A stretch of DNA of 64,000 nucleotides from Gammaproteobacteria bacterium. Lineage in GTDB: Bacteria > Pseudomonadota > Gammaproteobacteria > Eutrophobiales > Eutrophobiaceae. The position numbers and the translations under genes were made by a program. Under the pieces are notes generated by a model. The model searched no databases. It had not been told where the DNA came from and saw only the letters and a list, made by a program, of their open reading frames with translations. This document shows positions 52,543-63,820 of this stretch, piece by piece (positions within the stretch are counted from its first letter, which is position 1; each line of letters starts with the position of its first letter). The stretch is from contig JAJFKL010000030.1 of assembly GCA_021773235.1 (NCBI GenBank), positions 186,001-250,000 of the forward strand. Reading direction: 5' to 3'.

Positions 52543-53789
52543 TGTTTAGTATCAGCCAGTAATATAGAAAGTGGAATAGTGATATTGATGGTTGTTCCCT
52601 CGCCTTCACTTTCAATTGAGAGTGTGCCACCAAACCGTTCGATTGTTGTTTTCGATAGAAATAGGCCAATACCCATGCCTTTCTCTATGCCACTTCCAGA
52701 AACAATACTGTTGCCTATATGCGCCAAAATATTTTTATCTATACCGTGACCGTTATCTTTTATGCAGATGGTAAGTTCAACATTATTCCAGTTAGAAATA
52801 ACCATTATTCTTGACGGTGAGGCTTGCGCGCTATTTACTAAAATATTGGTAATCGCGTAAGTTAAGCTTCGATCGATAACAATATTTGGGGAGCTGTCCC
52901 CATTATCAAATTGTTTAATGACTTCTATATCAGTCAGTCCACTCTCCCATTCATCAATTAGCTCAACCAGAAAGTCTTTTAATGGTAGCTTCATGCCTGA
53001 ATCTGCTTGTAACTCGCCAGCATCTTTTGCCATCTTGGAAATAATAGATTTACACCGTGAAATTTGGCTTTTTAGTAATGCTACATCATCTGCTAGGCCA
53101 CTATTTTTGTCAGAATACTCATTCTCCATCTCACTAGTAAGTATAGCTATAGTTGCTAATGGCGTTCCTAGTTCATGAGCAGTGTTTGCGGCCAAGGTAC
53201 CTAAGGCAATTATTTGTTCATTTCGTAGTGATGCTTCTCTTGCCTCAGCAAGTAGTTGTTGGTGCTCTCGTAGGTTTGAGGAAATGCGTGAAACAAAATA
53301 AGCAATTAAGCACACACTCAAAATAAAGCCATACCACATACCCCAAAGATGCAAATTAACAGTCTCATCATGATGTTGATGATTGCTTAAAGGAACCTGA
53401 AAAAACATCAACGTTGTGTAGCTTGTAATAGTCAATAGAGTAAGAGACCAGGTATAACGACGTGGCAAACTTGCGGAGGAAAAAATCACAGGAATAACAA
53501 ATAATGAGATTAACGGATTAGCAGATCCGCCTGAATAGTAAATCAACAGAGATAAGGTAATGATGTCGAATAGTAATTGAGCAAGAAATGATTTCTTTGA
53601 AACACTATTTTGCTTTTTTAGATAGAACCACGAGTAAAACGTAATAATTAATGATATGACTACGATACTGCAAATTGGTATTAAGGGTAGAGATGTCGAT
53701 GTGACAAATTTCAAATAAATAAAGACGATAATAATCCCGAATAGGCTGAATAATCGGATTAGTAGCAGGTATCTGAAATTTTCTATCAT
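52539..53789 (-). CDS. regB: Redox-sensing histidine kinase of the RegB/PrrB family
   Basis: This 416-residue protein has six membrane helices, then an H-box AAHELGTPLATIA, N-box, and G-boxes DNGHGID and GMGIGLFLSK. Two RegB marks are present: YSGGSANPL in the membrane part (the GGxxNPF quinone site) and a Cys in SQISRCKSIISKM, at the place of the redox-active Cys of RegB. Autophosphorylation should thus respond to quinone and thiol redox state. It forms an operon with regA. Confidence 0.9.
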   Translation of the reverse strand: MIENFRYLLLIRLFSLFGIIIVFIYLKFVTSTSLPLIPICSIVVISLIITFYSWFYLKKQNSVSKKSFLAQLLFDIITLSLLIYYSGGSANPLISLFVIPVIFSSASLPRRYTWSLTLLTITSYTTLMFFQVPLSNHQHHDETVNLHLWGMWYGFILSVCLIAYFVSRISSNLREHQQLLAEAREASLRNEQIIALGTLAANTAHELGTPLATIAILTSEMENEYSDKNSGLADDVALLKSQISRCKSIISKMAKDAGELQADSGMKLPLKDFLVELIDEWESGLTDIEVIKQFDNGDSSPNIVIDRSLTYAITNILVNSAQASPSRIMVISNWNNVELTICIKDNGHGIDKNILAHIGNSIVSGSGIEKGMGIGLFLSKTTIERFGGTLSIESEGEGTTINITIPLSILLADTKQ

Positions 53790-53812
53790 TATGACAGGTT
53801 AGAAAAAATTGC

Positions 53813-53853
53813 GAAAAAAAACCAGCTGTATCTAGTTAGAAAATACAGCTGGT
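53813..53853 (-). terminator. Intrinsic terminator of the cytochrome c gene
   Basis: On the minus strand ACCAGCTGTAT pairs with ATACAGCTGGT, a perfect 11-bp stem around an 11-base loop, followed by eight T. It lies about 80 bases after the cytochrome stop and just before regB, so the kinase operon should need its own promoter in the short gap. Confidence 0.88.
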
Positions 53854-53933
53854 TGTCATATCAAAAAAACAAAAATTGGAGATGATTATTTTCTGGATAT
53901 AAGATTAAAGCATTATCTATGCTTGCCCCTGAA

Positions 53934-54338
53934 TTACTTGCCTAAGGGCATCTTGATCAAGTTGCCAGGGCCGAGAACGTCATCACCACGTGCAACCAGA
54001 TAAGCGTATAGGTTTTCCAAATTATCCATTACTCGCTTATTGGTTTTATGGGGACGCATCATTGTGCCGGATTTACCATTAGTCACAATATTAAAAAAAT
54101 CATCTTTGCTTAATTTTTGAGTTACGCTTTGACCAAGGTTGGGACCAACAGCACCAATTCCGCCTTTACCATGGCAGGTGCCACAACCGCCGCCATTATA
54201 TGTTTTCCAGCCTTCCATTGCGTTGGCGCTGATGCTTCCGTCAACCACTTGATAGGGCTTTTCGTCTCCCGCAATAGCGGAAAAAGAAATCATGCTTGCC
54301 ATTGAGCTGATAGCAATTGATTTAATTAATTTGTTCAT
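53934..54338 (-). CDS. Periplasmic class I cytochrome c
   Basis: I start the gene at the ATG at 54338 (MNKLIKSIAISSMASMISFS), which has AAGAGGAAT before it and yields a signal peptide cut after AIA; the track frame begins 26 codons earlier. The mature protein of about 110 residues has one heme site (CGTCH), an axial Met candidate in GTMMRPHKTN and ends YLVARGDDVLGPGNLIK. It resembles small cytochromes that accept electrons from quinoprotein alcohol dehydrogenases (PedF/XoxG-like), but the partner is unknown. Confidence 0.85.
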   Translation of the reverse strand: MNKLIKSIAISSMASMISFSAIAGDEKPYQVVDGSISANAMEGWKTYNGGGCGTCHGKGGIGAVGPNLGQSVTQKLSKDDFFNIVTNGKSGTMMRPHKTNKRVMDNLENLYAYLVARGDDVLGPGNLIKMPLGK

Positions 54339-54472
54339 AAATATTCCTCTTGCTAGATTCTTTATCTGTTTATTATATTTTGGACAGTAGAATACATAAA
54401 TAATCGGCATAAACAATGTGGCAGAATGTCACAGCTATTTCATGATTCTAGTGTTAATGTTAGATACATATT

Positions 54473-55234
54473 ATGAGAAAAAATTCAAAAAAAGCAGGCG
54501 TTATTATCATTGGTAATGAAATATTGTCAGGTCGTACTCAAGATCTAAATATTGCATATATTGGTAAAAACCTTGAGAAGCTTGGAATTATTTTAGCCGA
54601 AGTTATCGTTATTCCAGATGTTGAAGACACAATCATTGAAAGAGTAAGGTCTTACTCGGATAAATTTGATTACGTTTTTACGACAGGCGGTATCGGTCCA
54701 ACGCATGACGATATCACCACAGCGTCTATTGCTAAGGCGTTTTCTGTAAAACTTATACGTCACCCTGATGCTGTCGCTACCATGGAAGGCTACTATGATC
54801 CGGGGAACTTAACCGAAGCGCGATTAAAGATGGCTGATATTCCAGAAGGCGCGACGCTTATTGATAACCCAGTTAGTGGCGCACCTGGCATACAGCTCGA
54901 AAATGTTTTTATCATGGCGGGTGTTCCCGAAATTATGCAAGCGATGCTCGATGGCTTGGCAGAAAGATTGATTGGTGGTCCTCCGATTTTAACAGCGAGT
55001 GTCAGTACTAATTTGACGGAGAGTAAACTCGCAGCAGGGATGACCAAGATTCAGGATGAATGTACAGAAGTAAGTATCGGTAGTTACCCCTACTTCAAGC
55101 GTCGCAAGCTAGGTGTAAATATTGTGTTACGTTCTACTGATAAAATATTACTATTAGAACAGCTAGCATTAATAACAACACTTATTGAAGAAACAAAAGG
55201 TATTGTTATTGAAACAATAACGCCTGAGACATAA
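54473..55234 (+). CDS. CinA N-terminal (molybdopterin-binding-like) domain protein
   Basis: This 253-residue protein has the MoaB/CinA-N fold motifs VIIIGNEILSGRTQDLN at the start and FTTGGIGPTHDDITTASIA. The C-terminal nicotinamide-nucleotide deamidase domain of full CinA is missing, so it is the short form. Related stand-alone proteins hydrolyse ADP-ribose or are unassigned. It is followed by the carbonic anhydrase gene after 9 bases. Confidence 0.88.
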   Translation: MRKNSKKAGVIIIGNEILSGRTQDLNIAYIGKNLEKLGIILAEVIVIPDVEDTIIERVRSYSDKFDYVFTTGGIGPTHDDITTASIAKAFSVKLIRHPDAVATMEGYYDPGNLTEARLKMADIPEGATLIDNPVSGAPGIQLENVFIMAGVPEIMQAMLDGLAERLIGGPPILTASVSTNLTESKLAAGMTKIQDECTEVSIGSYPYFKRRKLGVNIVLRSTDKILLLEQLALITTLIEETKGIVIETITPET

Positions 55235-55243
55235 GGACAACTC

Positions 55244-56101
55244 ATGAATAAAGCACTCTACTTATCATCAATGGTCATAGCTTTTGTTGCCGTCCATGTA
55301 CAAGCCAAATCCAGTGATGTGGATATGGTGGACAATGAAAAAATTGCTGAACAGCGACTGAATCTTGCTAAAAACACTGAGGGGAAAGGATTTGGTCCTC
55401 AATCCCCGCGTAATATTGATTCTGCTGTAGGCAATAATAAGCGCATATTCAGTTCAGCACCGGCATCCAGTGAAATGAATTTATGCAATATACACTTTCA
55501 TAAAAATGCAGAGCATGCGGGCGGCCAATTTGATAAATACGCGGGCAACGGTGATGGTCACGGATTTCAGACTGGATACCAGTATTCAGGAGAATTAAGT
55601 ACGGGTGAATCGAAGCTTGTTAAAGCGGAGATGTGTCCAAGCAAGCATGGTGGTCTTGAGTCTGGAGATACTGTCGAAATTCATTATGTGCATTCATCAG
55701 CTAAGGTAAAACCAGGCGCTACTTTAGGTGCTTGTCTTAGTGACGCGATTAAAAATCCTCAATTACGTGTAGAAGCTCAGGTGTATGTGTTGGTTAATGA
55801 TAGCAATGCTCTGGATTTTGCTGAGTTGACTAAGGTGGGTCAAAAAGAGGGTGTTTATCAAGCGATGAACATTCCAAGTAATACAGGCGCTCCAATTATA
55901 TATGAAGGCTCGACTACGGGGCCTGGCTACAATGAGACTGGTTCGCCGTTACAGGTAACCTGGAGTGTTCGACCTAATGTTGCCAAGGTTAATATAGAAA
56001 CCGTTGGTGAATGGTGTAAAGATAATATTTTCAAAGAAGATCATGCACATGGTGTTAGAAACCTTGTTACTAATCCAGATCTTCTTTCTCCCATCAAATA
56101 A
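55244..56101 (+). CDS. Delta-class carbonic anhydrase, exported
   Basis: This 285-residue protein has a signal peptide (LSSMVIAFVAVHVQA) and the delta-class zinc pattern: NIHFHKNAEHAGGQF with two His, later VEIHYVHSSA. It interconverts CO2 and bicarbonate in the periplasm or outside. Delta-class enzymes are known from diatoms and scattered marine bacteria, so this supports an aquatic origin. Four Cys could form structural disulfides (LCNIHF, AEMCPSK, LGACLSD, GEWCKDN). A hairpin that may end transcription follows. Confidence 0.88.
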   Translation: MNKALYLSSMVIAFVAVHVQAKSSDVDMVDNEKIAEQRLNLAKNTEGKGFGPQSPRNIDSAVGNNKRIFSSAPASSEMNLCNIHFHKNAEHAGGQFDKYAGNGDGHGFQTGYQYSGELSTGESKLVKAEMCPSKHGGLESGDTVEIHYVHSSAKVKPGATLGACLSDAIKNPQLRVEAQVYVLVNDSNALDFAELTKVGQKEGVYQAMNIPSNTGAPIIYEGSTTGPGYNETGSPLQVTWSVRPNVAKVNIETVGEWCKDNIFKEDHAHGVRNLVTNPDLLSPIK

Positions 56102-56137
56102 TTATCTGACATTTAAGAATTAGCATTCCTAACAAGC

Positions 56138-56173
56138 AAAATCAGTCGGCTACAAAATGCGGCGGCTGATTTT
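56138..56173 (+). terminator. Probable terminator after the carbonic anhydrase gene
   Basis: AAAATCAG and CTGATTTT form an 8-bp stem, extended by CG/CG beyond a mismatch, and followed by a T-rich run (TTGGCTTTATATT). It lies 36 bases after the stop and also marks the 3' side of tRNA-Leu on the other strand. Confidence 0.5.
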
Positions 56174-56205
56174 GGCTTTATATTCTACTAATAAGAGAAT
56201 CAAGA

Positions 56206-56290
56206 TGGTGCCGAGGGCGAGAATCGAACTCGCACTTCCGAAGAAACCGGATTTTGAATCCGGCGCGTCTACCAATTCCGCCACCCCGGC
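56206..56290 (-). tRNA. tRNA-Leu (anticodon CAA)
   Basis: The minus strand begins GCCGGGGTGGCGGAATTGGT and folds into a class II cloverleaf with a variable arm (GGTTTCTTCGGAAGT region), anticodon loop TTCAAAA with CAA in the middle, and an encoded CCA end. It reads UUG codons. The well-known false ORF with AGVAELVDAPDSKSG on this strand is the tRNA itself. Confidence 0.95.
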
Positions 56291-56378
56291 TTTGAAGTAC
56301 AGATAAGCAGGCGGCAAGTATAAGGAAAGTCTGCGCAGGGTCAAACATTAAGCTGTTTTTCTGCTAACATCGCGCGCC

Positions 56379-58531
<2,153 letters not shown>

Positions 58532-58533
58532 TA

Positions 58534-59427
58534 ATGGCAACTATTTTTGAACGACTGCCGATACTCGGTGTGGGTGCCAGTTTAAGCCTCTCTTCGAAAC
58601 CTGATCCGGTAACATTGGTAAAGGCACAAGGTGGTCCAAGTTTTGTCGAGTATGCCGGGTTGGTTGATGTCGATGCCGTCATCGATGAAGTTGAACGTTT
58701 GCATGCAGCAGGCGCACCGGTTTTATATCACCCTTCTTATATTAATTTTTGTGGCTCTTTTCCGAATTCAAAAGACTGGTTGGAAGCAACTGCTGAACAT
58801 ATTTCTAAAGTTAACTCTGCCTGGTTTGCCCAAGACGTTGCGTATTGTTTTTGGGAACAGGGCGCTGCCTATTCAACTTCATTGGGATATTTTGTTCCAC
58901 CTGTCTTTAATCAGGCCTCATTAGATCGGGCGATTGAACGCGTTAAAGAAGTGCAGTCTATAGTGCCGGTTACCGTTACAGTCGAACCGCCACCGCTGAC
59001 ATTTTATGCCGGTTCGATGGACTTGTTTACCTTCTTTGGTGAGCTGGCAGAACGCACCGACTGTGCCATCTTATTAGATATGGGGCATCTGGTTTCGTAT
59101 GAGATGGCGAGCGGCAGGAAAGTAAAAGACGCTATCGAGCAGTTACCGTGCGAACGTGTCATAGAAATTCATATTGCCGGTGGTCGTTTAAAGCAAGCTG
59201 CCGATGGTCCAATCTATGTCGATGCGCATGAAACGGCCATTCTTGATGAAACATGGGGCATGTTAGAAGCAATGTTACCTGAACTACCTAATGTCAAAGC
59301 CGTCTGTTATGAATGCGAAGGCGTACAAGAAAGCAGTGTGCTACCCACGCTTAAAAAGATACGTCGTTTGGTAAAAGAACATAGCGCAAGCAATGAACTC
59401 ATAAAAAGTTTGGATAACAAGGCATGA
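58534..59427 (+). CDS. MNIO (DUF692) family enzyme
   Basis: This 297-residue protein matches the DUF692/MNIO family by eye: GVGASLSLSSKPDPVTLV at the start, a TIM-barrel core with VEPPPLTF and CAILLDMGHLVSYEMASG, and IEIHIAGGRLK. MNIO enzymes hold two or three irons and modify peptides, as in methanobactin and bufferin pathways. Here it overlaps a gene for an unknown partner by ATGA and sits between tgt and yajC, with no visible precursor peptide gene. Whether it is a RiPP enzyme or has another role is open. Confidence 0.85.
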   Translation: MATIFERLPILGVGASLSLSSKPDPVTLVKAQGGPSFVEYAGLVDVDAVIDEVERLHAAGAPVLYHPSYINFCGSFPNSKDWLEATAEHISKVNSAWFAQDVAYCFWEQGAAYSTSLGYFVPPVFNQASLDRAIERVKEVQSIVPVTVTVEPPPLTFYAGSMDLFTFFGELAERTDCAILLDMGHLVSYEMASGRKVKDAIEQLPCERVIEIHIAGGRLKQAADGPIYVDAHETAILDETWGMLEAMLPELPNVKAVCYECEGVQESSVLPTLKKIRRLVKEHSASNELIKSLDNKA

Positions 59428-60341
59428 GTTTCGAACAACAAGAACGGGTGTTGTTTGAACTATTGTTTAATCGTCAATTGCGCGATCAATTTTGTAATGA
59501 CCAATCTGTTGCCTTAAAAGATTATGATCTTGATGAAGCGGAACAAAACGACTTAAAAGCAATCCGCCCAGAGGCATTGCAATTGGATGCAGCAATGCGC
59601 GCGGATTTAATTCTGTCGCATATCTGTAAAACATTCCCCATTAGTTTCAGTGTTACATCATCTATAAGTAATGGTCTCGATACCTTAAAAAAACTGATCG
59701 ATATTACGACTATGCAAACAAAGCCTATCGAACGAGCAACCATGTTCGGCAATCGTTTGGGTCAGCACTATCCAAACTTTTCTTTTTCATCAGAGTCGGA
59801 AAGAGATATTGCCAAAGCTATATTGGAAGCAGAACTGGGTCTGGTCTGGACAGGTGCTTCCTTGAAACAAGTCGTTTTAGATAATGGTGAAGTTCCAGAC
59901 AACGAATCTAATTTGGAACAAGACTGGATAAATAAACCGATCAAGCTCGCCGCTTATGTCAGCGCATCAGTCTTGCCGCAGTCATTTGCAAAGATTAAGC
60001 AACGGCTGTGTAAAGTTGATGATGATTGTCTATGGCGGCATTTAAATAAAACGCCCTTATCAGCATCAATCAGAAAGAAAACTTTACAAACAAAAGAGCC
60101 GCGATTATTAGTGGCACGAGCGAAGCTCAGTCGAGCATCAAAATGTGAACCTGTCATCGAGCATAGCACTATGGAACTCAGCGAAGGTTTCGCGCCTTTA
60201 TTCCAGCATGTGAATGGGTCGATGAGTGTGGCGCAGATACTGGAACAACTTAAACAGATCGGTGCACAAGAACAGATGTTAGAAAGCATACAGATGGCGT
60301 TTCAGCAGTTGCTTGAAACTGGGATGTTGGGACATGGTTAG
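59424..60341 (+). CDS. Unknown protein, likely partner of the MNIO enzyme
   Basis: I do not recognise this 305-residue protein. The first 65 residues (RVLFELLFNRQLRDQFCNDQ) look like the N-terminal DNA-free helical domain often seen in MNIO partner proteins; the end (PLFQHVNGSMSVAQILEQLK) resembles a PqqD/RRE-like or winged-helix unit for peptide binding. ATGA overlap with the MNIO gene points to joint action. Substrate or peptide recognition is inferred. Confidence 0.65.
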   Translation: MSFEQQERVLFELLFNRQLRDQFCNDQSVALKDYDLDEAEQNDLKAIRPEALQLDAAMRADLILSHICKTFPISFSVTSSISNGLDTLKKLIDITTMQTKPIERATMFGNRLGQHYPNFSFSSESERDIAKAILEAELGLVWTGASLKQVVLDNGEVPDNESNLEQDWINKPIKLAAYVSASVLPQSFAKIKQRLCKVDDDCLWRHLNKTPLSASIRKKTLQTKEPRLLVARAKLSRASKCEPVIEHSTMELSEGFAPLFQHVNGSMSVAQILEQLKQIGAQEQMLESIQMAFQQLLETGMLGHG

Positions 60342-60464
60342 ATAAAGGGCTGTTTCCTTGAATTCCAGATAATTAGCCCCATAAATCAATTAAGGCGTTA
60401 TCTTTACTGAATCTCAGCCAATTTATGGCATAATGCGCGCTTTTTAAACTCCGAGAACTTATCA

Positions 60465-60791
60465 ATGTTGGATTTTTTCGTTAGTAATGCATGGGCAGCA
60501 CCCGCACAACAGGAACCTGGTCTGGCCAGCTTTCTACCGCTAATTATATTATTTGCCGTTTTTTACTTTTTTCTTATACGTCCCCAGCTAAAACAGGCAA
60601 AACAGCACAAGGCGCTCGTTTCAGCCTTAGCCAAGGGCGATGAGATCGCCACAAATGGCGGAATACTCGGAAAAATAAAAGAGGTTGGTGATAACTTCCT
60701 TTTGGTAGAGATTGCAGAAGGCACAGATGTGAAGGTACAAAAACAGTCTGTCTCTGTTGTCATGCCGAAAGGCACACTAAAAACCCTTTAA
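60465..60791 (+). CDS. yajC: Sec translocon accessory protein YajC
   Basis: This 108-residue protein has an N-terminal membrane helix (FLPLIILFAVFYFFLIRPQ) and the conserved KGDEIATNGGILGKI segment. YajC joins SecDF at the translocon. It precedes secD by 43 bases, in the standard tgt-yajC-secD-secF order apart from the two inserted genes. A promoter may lie in the 123 bases before it. Confidence 0.95.
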   Translation: MLDFFVSNAWAAPAQQEPGLASFLPLIILFAVFYFFLIRPQLKQAKQHKALVSALAKGDEIATNGGILGKIKEVGDNFLLVEIAEGTDVKVQKQSVSVVMPKGTLKTL

Positions 60792-60834
60792 GTTAAATTA
60801 TTAAAAATACATTACTTTTAAGTAGGCTATTGTC

Positions 60835-62694
60835 ATGAATCGTTATTCTCCCTGGAAATACAGTTTTATTATTATTCTGATTGGATTGGGAGTCTTGTTT
60901 GCACTGCCAAACTTGTATGACAAAGATCCATCGCTGCAAATATCTGCCTCTGGCGCATCTGAGGTCAGTGAATTAACTGAATTCCAGGTCAGCACCGCGC
61001 TAGAAGAGGCTCAGATACCGTTTAAGTCAATTAAGGTAGGCTTGGAAAATCTGACTATTCGATTTAATGATACCGAGACACAGCTGAAAGGAAAGACTGT
61101 CGTCGAAAAATCATTAGGCAGAAACTACTCTGTTGCGCTCAACTTAGCCCCGGCAACACCTGACTGGCTAGCCAAATTTGGTGCTGAACCCATGTTCCTG
61201 GGGCTCGATCTACGCGGAGGTGTTCATTTCTTGATGCAAGTGGATATGGAAGCGGCCGTTTCAAAGGCGGAAGACCGATATATGTCCGATTTGCGCAGCA
61301 TACTGCGAGAAAACAAAGTTCGTTATAAAACCATTACGCGTCATAAAACAGGTGGTTTATTGGTTCGTTTTAAAAATGATGATGAACGCAATAATGGACA
61401 GACACTAATCGAAGATGAGTTTCAGGAGCTTGATGTCACGGTTCTGGAAGCAGGTAGTGGTGAATCGCAACTGGTTGCCAAGTTAAAAGAACAAGTAGTA
61501 CTCGAAACGCAAAAGCTGGCCTTACAGCAAAATATTACAACACTCAGAAAGCGTGTAAACGAGTTGGGTGTTGCAGAACCGGTTATTCAACAGCAAGGTC
61601 TTAGTCGGGTCGTAGTACAGCTTCCCGGTGTGCAAGATACGGCAAAAGCAAAGAACATTTTGGGTGCTACCGCCACGCTTGAGTTCAGAATGGTCGATGA
61701 AGATCATATTGCGCAAGATGCTGTGGATGGCCGTGTTCCAGCAGGTTCTAAACTTTATTATCAACGTGGTGGTCAGCCTATCCTGTTAGAAAAACAGGTG
61801 ATGCTCACTGGTGATTCAATTATTGATGCGGCATCAGGTATCGATGGTTTGAGTGGGCAACCCAATGTGACCATTACCCTTGATGGTAAGGGTGCAAAAC
61901 GAATGAGCGCAGCGACGCGCGACAATGTGGGTAAACGACTCGCGGTTGTCTTCATAGAAAATAAAGTAGAAGTCGTTGAAGAAAATGGCGAGCTTGTTGA
62001 AAAGAAAGAAATCATAGAAGAAGTCATTAATGCGGCGGTCATCCGCGAGCAACTCGGAAAACGATTTCAAATTACCGGTCTTGAATCAACAAAAGAAGCA
62101 AGAACACTTGCATTATTGCTTCGTGCTGGCGCATTGGCAGCACCAATTTACATTATAGAAGAACGCACAGTTGGCCCAAGCTTAGGACAGGATAATATCG
62201 ATAAAGGTTTTAATTCAGTACTAATTGGGTTTGCACTGGTACTTGTGTTTATGGCTGTTTATTACAAGGTCTTTGGTCTTATCGCCAATGTTGCGCTTGC
62301 TTTAAACCTGGTCTTGATTGTTGCCTTGTTATCATTACTGCAAGCTACACTGACCTTACCAGGCATTGCCGGGATTGTATTGACGGTCGGTATGGCAGTT
62401 GATGCGAACGTGTTGATCTTTGAACGTATTCGAGAAGAAGTTCGTAACGGTAATTCACCGCAAGCAAGTATTCACGCTGGTTATGAAAAAGCATTCTCAA
62501 CAATTGCGGATGCAAACATCACAACTTTGATTGCGGCATTAGTCTTATTCAGTTTTGGTACCGGCCCTATTAAAGGTTTCGCTGTGACATTGTCATTGGG
62601 TATTTTGTCGTCAATGTTCACTGCCATTATGGTATCGCGTGGCTTAGTCAATTTAATCTATGGCGGACGTCGCATAGAGAAGTTGAAAATATAA
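60835..62694 (+). CDS. secD: Protein translocase subunit SecD
   Basis: This 619-residue protein has the first membrane helix, a large periplasmic P1 domain (GLDLRGGVHFLMQVDM as D1-like motif), and five C-terminal helices with GMAVDANVLIFERIREE, which carries the key acidic residue. SecD uses the proton gradient to help pull proteins out of the Sec channel. Length matches E. coli SecD. Confidence 0.97.
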   Translation: MNRYSPWKYSFIIILIGLGVLFALPNLYDKDPSLQISASGASEVSELTEFQVSTALEEAQIPFKSIKVGLENLTIRFNDTETQLKGKTVVEKSLGRNYSVALNLAPATPDWLAKFGAEPMFLGLDLRGGVHFLMQVDMEAAVSKAEDRYMSDLRSILRENKVRYKTITRHKTGGLLVRFKNDDERNNGQTLIEDEFQELDVTVLEAGSGESQLVAKLKEQVVLETQKLALQQNITTLRKRVNELGVAEPVIQQQGLSRVVVQLPGVQDTAKAKNILGATATLEFRMVDEDHIAQDAVDGRVPAGSKLYYQRGGQPILLEKQVMLTGDSIIDAASGIDGLSGQPNVTITLDGKGAKRMSAATRDNVGKRLAVVFIENKVEVVEENGELVEKKEIIEEVINAAVIREQLGKRFQITGLESTKEARTLALLLRAGALAAPIYIIEERTVGPSLGQDNIDKGFNSVLIGFALVLVFMAVYYKVFGLIANVALALNLVLIVALLSLLQATLTLPGIAGIVLTVGMAVDANVLIFERIREEVRNGNSPQASIHAGYEKAFSTIADANITTLIAALVLFSFGTGPIKGFAVTLSLGILSSMFTAIMVSRGLVNLIYGGRRIEKLKI

Positions 62695-62733
62695 AAAACT
62701 GAAATCCAGAACGTAACACGTAGAGAATTTATC

Positions 62734-63669
62734 ATGGAAATGCAAAAAACACGGTTTAATTTTGACTTTATGAGTAAACGGAAGGTTGGCTTAGTCGTCT
62801 CCAGTTTACTAATCATCATGTCTATTATTTCAATATCTTTGGAAGGTTTAACTTTTGGAATTGATTTTACCGGAGGCACATTGATTGAAGTTGGTTATTC
62901 AGAGTCTGTTGATTTAGATGCCATTCGAACTTCCTTAAGTAATTCAGAGTTTAAAGACGCCACTATTCAGTACTTCGGTTCTGCCAATGATGTCTTAATA
63001 AGAATTCCTCCAAGTGAAGGGTTAAACAACGCTGATATCAGTAATAAAACACTGAGTTTACTTAAGGATACCGGCGCAAACATTGAAATGCGTAGAATTG
63101 AGTTTGTCGGACCACAGGTTGGCGAAGAACTAAAAGACGATGGTGGTTTAGCCATGATCTATGCGCTTATGGGTATTTTTATTTATGTCGCACTACGTTT
63201 TCAGAGACGTTTTGCTGTCGGTGCAATTGCAGCACTTGTACATGATGTGTTAATCACATTGGGTATATTTTCAATTACACACTTTGATTTTGATTTAACT
63301 GTGCTTGCGGCAATACTCGCTGTGATTGGTTATTCCTTGAACGATACTATTGTTGTCTTTGATCGCGTTCGTGAAAATTTTCATAAAGTTCGCGAGGCCA
63401 CGCCAACAGAAATATTCAACGTTTCGCTAAACCAAACATTGAGCAGAACCTTAGTGACTTCATTAACAACACTATTTGTATTAGCGGCGTTATTCATCTT
63501 TGGCGGTGAAATTATTCATAGCTTTGCGACAGCTTTGATTATTGGTGTATTAATCGGAACCTACTCGTCTATCTTTGTTGCCAGTCCGGTTACACTAGCA
63601 TTGGGTATCACCAGAGAAGACTTAATGCCGGTGCAAAAAGAGGGCGCCGATCTGGATACCATGCCATAA
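62734..63669 (+). CDS. secF: Protein translocase subunit SecF
   Basis: This 311-residue protein has six membrane helices, the FGIDFTGGTLIEV motif and IGYSLNDTIVVFDRVREN, the equivalent of the SecD motif. It pairs with SecD. It follows secD by 39 bases and ends the operon; a gap of 150 bases precedes pdxB. Confidence 0.97.
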   Translation: MEMQKTRFNFDFMSKRKVGLVVSSLLIIMSIISISLEGLTFGIDFTGGTLIEVGYSESVDLDAIRTSLSNSEFKDATIQYFGSANDVLIRIPPSEGLNNADISNKTLSLLKDTGANIEMRRIEFVGPQVGEELKDDGGLAMIYALMGIFIYVALRFQRRFAVGAIAALVHDVLITLGIFSITHFDFDLTVLAAILAVIGYSLNDTIVVFDRVRENFHKVREATPTEIFNVSLNQTLSRTLVTSLTTLFVLAALFIFGGEIIHSFATALIIGVLIGTYSSIFVASPVTLALGITREDLMPVQKEGADLDTMP

Positions 63670-63820
63670 ATAGCTTCCCACGAATGATCTTTTGTTCTCA
63701 TGCTTCGTTAAAAATGTGCTCGAATCTTCATTTATTATCTATAAACTCAGATTCTGTGCGCATTTTTGCCTCGCCTGAAAACAAAATCTCTATCCGTGAA
63801 AAGCTATTTATCGAAATGTA

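Noticed and set aside
56150-56344. ORF of 64 aa containing AGVAELVDAPDSKSG
   Set aside because: This is the tRNA-Leu gene read as protein, a well-known false annotation.
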